This document shows, piece by piece, positions 56,804-64,000 of a stretch of 64,000 nucleotides of DNA. The stretch is from NCBI GenBank assembly GCA_015178975.1, contig WHVD01000133.1, forward strand, positions 1 through 64,000. Reading direction: 5' to 3'. Each line of letters starts with the position of its first letter. The stretch's first letter is position 1. The translations under genes and the position numbers were made by a program. The DNA comes from Hysterangium stoloniferum (Eukaryota; Basidiomycota; Agaricomycetes; Hysterangiales; Hysterangiaceae). The notes under the pieces were generated by a model. That model had not been told where the DNA came from. It was given only the letters and a program-made list of their open reading frames with translations, and did no database searches.

Positions 56804-57906
56804 TGTGAGAGGTATGGCGAAATACACTCAGGAAATATAGTCGGATGAGCTCTTACTATATTTCCTTTATTATTTCTATTTTCTCTCTTTTATTATATCT
56901 ATAATTAGTTCGATGACCTATGTATGCGGTACATCGACTCTTGTGGGTGCACACATGCCAGACTTATGTATTCTAGCGCCTGTAGTTTAGAACTCAGACA
57001 CTTTTTACAGCGCAACCATGACTTACCCAGACACCCATTAGTGTCCTGTAAGTTGTGATTGGTGTATCGTCTCGACCGTCACAGATGGGCTTTAGCTATC
57101 TACTCTATCAGAGTTTTGAACTGTACCAGTCGAAACTCAATCCTCATCGCTACTCGTGTGGACCACATCCACGCTACTCTATTATTCGACTCTCTAGTAC
57201 TCTACTTTACTCTCTTGTTCAGAATCACACTAGACAGTCAATTCTACTTATTTGTTTTAGCTCTCTACCTTATTCTAGATAGCTACTTCCTTCTACCGTA
57301 TTGAACTGAGTAGTCAATACACATTCATTCTGTATTAGACTTCGACAGTCAATACATCTTGGTGTCGTACCTAAACTGTGAGGAGTATGCTTTTACCACA
57401 GTATCATTGTGGTAAAACACTCCTTTTATTTCATTTATATTTTACATATTCTATTCATATTTTTCCATCTTTCATATTCTTCGAATATTGCATATTTCAT
57501 TAGTTCGAAGCATTGTGTATACTTGTGGGTGCACTCAGCACCAATTAGAACTCAGACACACTTTAACCCAAGAACCACCACTCGAAAGACACAAACTAGG
57601 TCTACTACGAGCGGTGATCAGGGTAACGTGTCAGCTACTACATAAGTAGCAATATCTGAACTACTAAACACTTCTGGCCTTGAACTGTAATAGTCGAGGC
57701 CTCCACTCGAACCATTGCACTCGTTGACTCATTCGACATCTCGTGCTCCTTCTCTCACTTTCTCTTATATTGCACCGAATAGGTCAATATCCTTCCTTTC
57801 TACTCATTTCTTCGTATATAGAACGGTCTGAACTTCCACCACTCTTCACATAAACGGTCGATATTCTTCGTATATAGAACGGTTAGAACTTCCACCACTC
57901 TTCACA
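56804..57906 (+). repeat. 3' LTR, family F, copy F3, interrupted
   Basis: TGTGAGAGGTATGGCG...CCACTCTTCACA, preceded by GGGGGGCAC. About 624 bp without the family D LTR at 57377-57850. Confidence 0.9.
57377..57850 (+). mobile_element. Solo LTR, family D, copy D2 (474 bp)
   Basis: Perfect 5-bp duplication TAAAC (57372-57376, 57851-57855) inside the family F 3' LTR. Confidence 0.93.
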
Positions 57907-60281
57907 CTTCGTAACCTAACCAAGCAACTAAATATTGTAATGAATCCTTATATCTTTTATTGAATTTTGAATCCAAAATTTCTCGAATTTCATATTCGGG
58001 TTCTTCTTCAACAGAAATCGGAGGAGGAGGAGGTTGTTTTCAATTTGGGAAAGTATTGGGATAAAATGGTTCTAATATTGAAACGTGAAAGACGGGATGA
58101 ATTCCTTTGAGGTGATTGGGGAGTTTTAATGTATATGAATGAGATCCTGGTTGAGCAATGATTTCAAATGGGCCTAATAATTTTTCCAATAATTTTTTCG
58201 ATGGTCGAGTCGTTTGAATAAAGTCGGATCGTACGAAGACTTGAGAATGGATCGGAAAGTCGAAAGACTCTTCTCAATGTATGTCAGAATATTTTTGATA
58301 ATGTATTTGTGCTTTCTGGATATTTGATTTGAGATGTTTATGTAGAGCTTCGAGATCTGTCGTATAATCACGAGCTAGAGCGGAAGCTAGATCTTTTTCA
58401 GGGTGAATTTCTAACAATGGATGATAACCTTTATTAGCAAAAAATGGTGTTTCACCAGTTGTTTCGGAAGGTGCATTGTTGTAAGCGAATTCGGCTAAAG
58501 GAAGTAATTCGGCCCAATTGTCTTGTTGATAATTGGAATATATTCGTAAATATTGTTCGAGGGTTTGATTGACTCGTTCGGTTTGTCCATCACCTTCAGG
58601 ATGATAACTGGAAGTGAAATGTAATTTCATGTCGAGTGCTGTTCCGAGAGATCGAAAGAAATGCGACACGAATTCGGATCCTCGATCAGAAGTTACATGA
58701 CTGGGGACTCCATGTTTTGAAAAGACATGTAACATGAAAAGTCGAGCAAGTTCGGGAGCGTTGATCGTAGTATAAGTTGGAATGAATATTGCTTGTTTTG
58801 AAAGTCGATCGACTATTACGAGTATTGAGTCGTAACCATTCGAGGTCAGTAATTGTTCAATAAAGTCCATCGAGATCGAATGCCATGGTCGAAGAGGGAT
58901 TGGAAGTTGCTTAAGTAATCCAACGGGTCAATGTCGTGGAGTTTTCGATTTTGTACATGTTACGCATGATCGAATAAAACTTTGAATATCTTGTCAGAGT
59001 TGTGGCCAAAAGAAATCTTGGTATATTGTTCGATACGTTTTCGTTTGACCGAAATGGCCTGCAGTAATATGATCGTGTCGTGATTGAAGAACTCGAAGTC
59101 GGAGAGTTTGATAATCAGGAATGTAAATTCTGTTTCGGAAACATAAAAAGTCTTGTTCGTTCTTTTGCCAATCTTCTTCGGTACTGTCGGAAATCTGTCG
59201 AATCTTGTCGAGAGTAAATTGATCTTCTTTTTGAGCTTTAAATATATATCTTTCAATAGTTGATCCATATCCATAATAAGAGTAGCTTTTCTCGCTATTG
59301 GAAGATAGTATGTTACACGCAAGGAAGCTTGAATTTGCTCATTTGTAAATACCGGTCGAAGATTAGTCGGATTCTTTTTTGAGTAGTTGGGTTCATTCGG
59401 ATAAACGTCATTTCTTCTGGAAAGAACATCTGTTTTCAAATTTAGTTTCCCCGGTCAAAATTGAATAATCAAATTAAAGGTCAATAAATATTCTGCCCAT
59501 CGAGCTTGTCGTCGAGACAAAATTCGAGTTGTCGCAAAATATTCGAGATTCTTGTGATCCGGTAAAACTTCAATTGGTTCTTTTGTTCCTTCGAAATAAT
59601 GTCACCAAATTTTGAAAGATTCAAATATTGCCAATAATTCTTTATCGTAAGTGTCGTAATTGATTTCGGAAGTCGAAAGAGTTCTTGAATGATAAGTGAC
59701 TGGATGAATTTCGTTATCGGGAGTTTGCATAGAAAATATTGAAGCTATGGCATGATCAGAAGCGTCAGTTTCGAGTATAGGTTTATAGTCTGGATTCCAA
59801 TGAATTAAAATCGGAGCTGTAGTAAATTCTTTTTTCAAATAGTTAAATGCATGTCGACATTTTTCATCGAAATGCCATTGAACCTTTTTTCGAGTAAGTC
59901 AAGTCAACGGTAAAACGATTTCAGAATAACTTGGAATAAATCTTCGATAGAAATTTGCGAATCCTAAAAATGATTGAATGTCGTGGACTTTTTGCAGTTC
60001 AGGCCAGTCTTGAATAACTTTGATTTTTTCTTCGTCCATATATACGCCTTGAGGAGAAATAACATATCCTAGAAACTCGACACTGGTTTTGTGAAATTTG
60101 CATGTTTCGGGTTTTGCAAATAATTGATTTTGTCGAAGCCGTCGAAGAACTTCTCAAACTTGTCGTAAATGTTCTTCGAGATTGTCGGAAAATATTAGTA
60201 TGTCGTCGAGATAGATAATTACCCAAATATCAAGTAAATCTGAAAATATTTCATTCATTAATTGTTGAAAGGTTGCTGGAG
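57907..60281 (-). mobile_element. AT-rich chromovirus relic (RT to chromodomain), truncated both sides
   Basis: On the minus strand, from 60281 leftwards: RT with [12 protein letters not shown] (about 60190-60225), RNase H with ILETDASDHAIASIF and EINYDTYDKELLAI (59602-59838), an integrase zinc region (about 58960-59440), a 198-aa integrase core (58274-58870, with VSHVTSDRGSEF-like and SYHPEGDGQTERVNQTLEQY segments) and the first half of a chromodomain (YEIREILDSKF, YLVAWLGYE) cut at 57907 by the family F LTR. Distinctly more AT-rich than the family F pol. Broken in several places. Confidence 0.85.
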
Positions 60282-60696
60282 TGTGAGGAGTATGCTTTTA
60301 CCACAGTTTCATTGTGGTAAAACACTCCTTTTATTTCATTTATATTTTACATATTCTATTCATATTTTACTATCTTTCACATTCTTCGAATATCGCATAT
60401 TTCATTAGTTCAAAGCATTGTGTATACTTGTGGGTGCACTCAGCACCAATTAGAACTCAGACACACTTTAACCCAAGAACCACCACTCGTAAGACACAAA
60501 CTAGGTCTACTATGAGCGGTGATCAGGGTAACGTGTCAGCTACCACATAGGTAGCATTATCTGAACTACTGAATACTTCTGGCCTCGAACTGTAATAGTT
60601 GAGGCCTCCACTCGAACCATTGCACTCGTTGACTCCTTCGTCATCTTGTGCTCTTTCTCTCACTTTCTCTTATATTGCACCGAATAGGTCAATATC
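60282..60696 (+). mobile_element. LTR, family D, copy D3, cut by the Copia element
   Basis: TGTGAGGAGTATGC... matches D2 up to ...CACCGAATAGGTCAATAT and is then interrupted at 60697; the last 55 bp or so should resume beyond the window. It is inserted in the RT of the minus-strand relic. Confidence 0.9.
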
Positions 60697-61001
60697 TGTT
60701 AGAGTATGATATTACAGCTCTTACATAGTCTATGATGTTCCCTATATTTTTCTGATATTTGTAGTATTTTTCCCAGCACTGTAGGTGCAGTATTGAGTGA
60801 GTTACCTAGTAAGGTAACTGATGTGTAGGTGCTTAGGTAAGCACCCTGTAGTATACTCCGCTGTGGGTGTGGGAAAGTCTCCTTAGTGTTTACTTTCCTC
60901 ACACTCACAGGTATGTAGTTATTTCACAGTTGAATACATTTAGTGTTTACTTTCCTCACACTCATAGGGTGTTTGTCAAGAGTTATTCAACTGTTTCAAC
61001 A
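60697..61001 (+). repeat. Copia 5' LTR (305 bp)
   Basis: TGTTAGAGTATG...ACTGTTTCAACA. It contains two near-identical copies of TTAGTGTTTACTTTCCTCAC (about 60883 and 60940) about 57 bp apart. Confidence 0.8.
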
Positions 61002-61016
61002 GGTTATGGGCCCCGG
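61002..61016 (+). other. Copia primer-binding site of half-tRNA type
   Basis: GGTTATGGGCCCCGG directly after the LTR is complementary to the anticodon-stem region of initiator tRNA-Met (…GGGCCCATAACC), the primer type known from Drosophila copia, in which a cleaved tRNA half is used. Confidence 0.7.
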
Positions 61017-61509
61017 CTTCTAAACCGGTACATCCAGTTGTCATCTGCGCAATCCATCACTTTGCACATCTTTTCTGACAACTTCTACTTGTCCAAAACA
61101 CTCTACATTGCGTTTGGATTTTAGGCGCCCGAGTCTATAAAAGGAAATATATTCCCACGCTCCAAATCGCTTGTCGTCGCTCAATTTCCCTTTTTTGGGC
61201 AACTTCATTTTTATCACCCTTGTGACTCACCCTGTCACACCCTGTCACCTCTCTCTCCAGTCACACTCTTCCCTCACACCTCAAGCACTTCACAGTATCA
61301 TCTGGGTCTGTGCCACGTCATTTTCCCTTTTTAACACGGTCTTTTAGATACATTGAACTTGAACTGTTGGCATTGTGCTCTTCAGTGGGCCTTTGTTTTT
61401 ACCTTCCTTGCAATATCACGGTAACCCTGTTGAGCAAGGCAGTGTTACAACTGCGAGTCCAATTACTTAGTTCTTTTTAAGTTAAATTCTTGGTGGATAT
61501 TGACGTGTC

Positions 61510-64000
61510 ATGGTATCCAGTGATACTTACAAACGTAGTGTCATATTGGGAGAGAATAATTATGAGGATTGGAGACATGACGTAATTGGTCTTTTGCGTA
61601 TGGAGAACTGTCTCTCTATTGCCACTGGCAAAGAAAAACAACCTAGTGAGACTAGTTTACAGTCTGCCTGGTTGGAGCGCTCCAATAAAGCAGCTGGTAT
61701 CATATGGTGCTCTCTTGGACCTACACAGCGCACCCATGTTGACATTGATGATGGTCCTGATGATATGTGGTCTAAAATTGACAAGGCACATAATAAACAA
61801 CTCCCTGCAGTTCGTTTTAGTGCCTACAATGACCTCTTTAATATTCGGAAGGAACCTGATGAATCTCTAACTTCATTAATGAGTCGTGTTGACAAGGTTT
61901 GTGCACGTGTCCAGAACTTGCGTCCAAAGGGGTACACTCTTGCCATGCTGGATGATGAGCTTGCTGCTCTCACTTTACTTCGTTCTCTGCCTGAATCTGA
62001 CTCTGTGTGGACTTCATCTTTAATGATGAATACTGCTATCACATTCTCTGATGTCAAAACTCACTTTGCATCACAAGAGAGTTTGCAGTCTGCCAGAAGT
62101 TTAGAGACGGCGAACAAAATTGTGTCAAAGACTTCCAACACTTCTGGTAAAGTTCCTTGCACATTCTGCAATGGTTCCACCCACACCCAAGACAATTGTT
62201 ACGAGTATGCAAATGCACAGAAACAGGCAAAGGCCAAAGTTGAGCAGAAGAAAAAGGAGTATAAAGAAAGAAAGACTGCTAAGGCTGACAAAGCTAATGC
62301 GTCTGACAAGGTATCAGAGGAGAAGAAACCAGAGAGTGCTGGAAATGCAAGTGTTTCTATCCCTGACTCTACCGATCCATCTTGTGCTCTCCTTGTCAAT
62401 GCTAGTTCTGACTGGACTGCTGACACAGGTGCTTCTTCGCACATGACTCCCCATCGTCATTGGTTTTCAAGTTATACCCCGTTTCAAACACCTATCCAAG
62501 TTGCAAATGGACAAATAGTTATGTCTGCAGGGATAGGAGCAGTGCGGTTTAAGCCTAAAGGGAATGGAAATGTAATAATAGAGTTTGAAAGGGTTCTCCA
62601 TGTTCCCCATCTCACAAGTAACCTCCTCTCCGTCTTGTATTTGACAAAGAGAAAGAATTTCCGTGTCTCTATCTTTCATTCCACCATGTCTTTCTATTTG
62701 AGAAAGGTCTTGCGTTTCACTGCCACAGTCAATGAACATAACCAGGCCTATTTGGATGGAATGACGGTACCTATGACGGATTATGCAGGTCTTGTTACAA
62801 CCTGTCCCTTGGACTCCACACTTTGGCATCGTCGCTTTAATCATCTCAATCATGCCGATATCCAGAAGCTCCTCAAAGGTGATTTGGTTGGTGGGATAAA
62901 GATTGACTCTCACACGTCTCCTGATCCTATTTGTGAACCTTGTTTGGCTGGAAAACAGAACAGAGTGATTAATAAAATAGCAACAACACGCTATACTAAA
63001 CCACTTGCACTCATTCACAGTGATGTTCATGGTCCCTTGCCTACACAAACTGTGGAAGGGTTTCGCTACTGGATCACTTTCATTGATGATGCCTCACGCT
63101 ATGCTTCGATTGCATTACTCAAAAATAAGAGTGATGTGTTTCAGGCATTTAAGCAATATAAGGCTAAAGTGGAGAACTTGCTTGGTCAGAAGATCAAGAT
63201 ATTCAGAGATGACAAGGGTGGAGAATATATGTCTAAGGAGTTTGATACCTTCCTTTCCACTGCTGGCATCAGCCGGCAGCATACTGTGCGGAATGAACCA
63301 CATCAGAATGGGGTTGCTGAACGCTTCAACAGAACATTGGAAGAAGGGGCTACTTCAATTATGGCTGAATCCCACCTCCCTCCCTCATTCTGGGGACATG
63401 CTGTCATTGCCATTACTCATGTGCGCAACTGCTCACCTACCACTGCTCTTAAGCATTCTGTGCCTTATACTGTTTGGCATAGTAGGAAACCAGAAGTATC
63501 ACATCTTAGGGTATTTGGCTGTACTGCTTATGTGCATGTACAGAAGGACCAACGTATTGGACTTGGCTCTCATATACAGAAATGTGTCTTTATTGGATAT
63601 CCTCCAGATTATAAGGGTTGGATGTTTTACAATCCCTTGACTAAGAAGACTATTATCAGTAATAATGCTGTCTTTGATGAGAGAGTCTTACCAGGCTTGT
63701 CTAAACCTGCCATACCTTCTACTCCTACTGCTCCTGATGTTCTTCCTGATACTCCACAATTTATTGATTTGTTTATTCCTGGACCCTCTAGGTCTATTCA
63801 GGTGGGAGCCCAGCCTAATCAGATGGGAGCTCCACAGGAACCAAATCCAGTGGGAGATGGTCAGAATAATGCTTTGCCTCCTGGTCCTAGTTCCAACTCT
63901 GATTCTAATTCTGAACATTCTGAACGTTCACCGAGTCCTCCTCCTCAACCACGTCGCAATCCACCCAGAAACAGAGTTCCTCCTAAGCGTTTCTGGCAAG
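61510..64000 (+). CDS. Copia Gag-Pol polyprotein (partial at window edge)
   Basis: A continuous frame of 830 codons from ATG 61510. In order: Gag (ENNYEDWRHDVIGLLRMENC), a CCHC knuckle (CTFCNGSTHTQDNC, about residue 216), a Lys-rich linker, protease with DTGASSHM (about residue 307), GAG-pre-integrase (LWHRRFNHLNHADIQKLL, CEPCLAGKQ), the integrase core (HSDVHGPLP; FRDDKGGEYMS; HTVRNEPHQNGVAERFNRT) and a Pro/Ser-rich linker where the window ends. RT and RNase H are expected further right. The order protease-integrase-RT is the Copia hallmark. No break was noticed in the visible part. Confidence 0.9.
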   Translation, partial: MVSSDTYKRSVILGENNYEDWRHDVIGLLRMENCLSIATGKEKQPSETSLQSAWLERSNKAAGIIWCSLGPTQRTHVDIDDGPDDMWSKIDKAHNKQLPAVRFSAYNDLFNIRKEPDESLTSLMSRVDKVCARVQNLRPKGYTLAMLDDELAALTLLRSLPESDSVWTSSLMMNTAITFSDVKTHFASQESLQSARSLETANKIVSKTSNTSGKVPCTFCNGSTHTQDNCYEYANAQKQAKAKVEQKKKEYKERKTAKADKANASDKVSEEKKPESAGNASVSIPDSTDPSCALLVNASSDWTADTGASSHMTPHRHWFSSYTPFQTPIQVANGQIVMSAGIGAVRFKPKGNGNVIIEFERVLHVPHLTSNLLSVLYLTKRKNFRVSIFHSTMSFYLRKVLRFTATVNEHNQAYLDGMTVPMTDYAGLVTTCPLDSTLWHRRFNHLNHADIQKLLKGDLVGGIKIDSHTSPDPICEPCLAGKQNRVINKIATTRYTKPLALIHSDVHGPLPTQTVEGFRYWITFIDDASRYASIALLKNKSDVFQAFKQYKAKVENLLGQKIKIFRDDKGGEYMSKEFDTFLSTAGISRQHTVRNEPHQNGVAERFNRTLEEGATSIMAESHLPPSFWGHAVIAITHVRNCSPTTALKHSVPYTVWHSRKPEVSHLRVFGCTAYVHVQKDQRIGLGSHIQKCVFIGYPPDYKGWMFYNPLTKKTIISNNAVFDERVLPGLSKPAIPSTPTAPDVLPDTPQFIDLFIPGPSRSIQVGAQPNQMGAPQEPNPVGDGQNNALPPGPSSNSDSNSEHSERSPSPPPQPRRNPPRNRVPPKRFWQ

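Larger units (their letters stand above)
38905..57906 (+). mobile_element. Chromodomain Ty3/Gypsy element (family F), LTR to LTR, with nested insertions
   Basis: 5' LTR 38905-40186, primer-binding site, gag, zinc knuckle, protease, reverse transcriptase/RNase H, integrase with chromodomain, an additional 3' reading-frame region, a G-rich tract (56795-56800) and 3' LTR 56804-57906. Insertions: a family A LTR in the 5' LTR, a family B LTR in gag, an inverted family F LTR between protease and RT, an Ngaro-like element in pol, and a family D LTR in the 3' LTR. The element proper is about 10.8 kb without them. It is broken in several places besides the insertions, so it is a fossil. The flanks (CCAGT left, CTTCG right) do not match, unlike the solo LTRs in this window. 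The right flank is the chromodomain end of the element at 57907-60281; the left flank is unrelated DNA. Confidence 0.9.
60697..64000 (+). mobile_element. Ty1/Copia retroelement, 5' LTR and gag-pol, runs off the right edge
   Basis: 5' LTR 60697-61001, primer-binding site from 61002, one long gag-pol frame from 61510 to the window end. It looks whole in the visible part, without breaks. Left target site would be ATATC (60692-60696); the right copy is outside. It lies in the family D LTR, so it is the youngest event in this stack. Confidence 0.92.

Noticed and set aside
57409-57645. 78-aa frame recurring in the family D LTRs (7571, 57409, 60314)
   Set aside because: Low-complexity, hydrophobic, and explained by LTR repetition; no evidence of translation.

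Overview
The window looks like repeat-dense genomic DNA of a basidiomycete fungus, probably an agaricomycete. Evidence: host genes carry many introns of about 45-60 bp with GT...AG ends and CTAAT-type branch sites; one gene is a clear 40S ribosomal protein uS7 (RPS5); and the mobile fraction is the usual fungal mix of chromodomain Ty3/Gypsy, Copia and tyrosine-recombinase (Ngaro-type) retroelements. The species cannot be named from the sequence.

Layout. (1) 1-9056 is a nest of LTR fossils: a minus-strand Gypsy 5' end (1-3362) has broken a three-exon zinc-cluster/coiled-coil gene (3363-4362), and one 820-bp LTR (4573-9056) has been opened by three insertions, one of which contains a fourth. 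(2) 10037-24303 is a tandem segmental duplication of about 7 kb. Copy 1 carries a coherent 16-exon VIT-VWA gene (10124-14097); copy 2 (17676-21129) is decaying. A Smr-domain gene (23877-25505) closes the block, and its 3' end was copied with copy 1. A tyrosine-recombinase fragment sits at the junction between the copies. (3) 25506-30128 holds no gene I can support, only a short Gypsy relic and low-complexity DNA. (4) 30129-35739 is the host gene block: an unknown 508-aa protein, RPS5 and an unknown Ser-rich protein, all on the minus strand. (5) 38905-57906 is a plus-strand chromodomain Gypsy fossil with LTRs at both ends, an additional reading frame after pol, and several insertions, among them an Ngaro-like element whose split direct repeats are still visible. 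(6) 57907-60281 is an AT-rich relic of another chromovirus, cut by a further LTR, which is in turn cut by a Copia element (60697 to window end) that is open in one frame as far as can be seen.

How it fits together: the host genes are ordinary housekeeping or fungal-specific loci with no operon logic. The notable host observation is a mini-exon/intron unit repeated in tandem within the VIT-VWA gene, in different numbers in the two paralogues. Exon models were built by hand from splice signals; for four of them (VIT-VWA copy 1, Smr, 30129-31823, RPS5) and for the less certain 34617-35739 model the summed exon length is an exact multiple of three.
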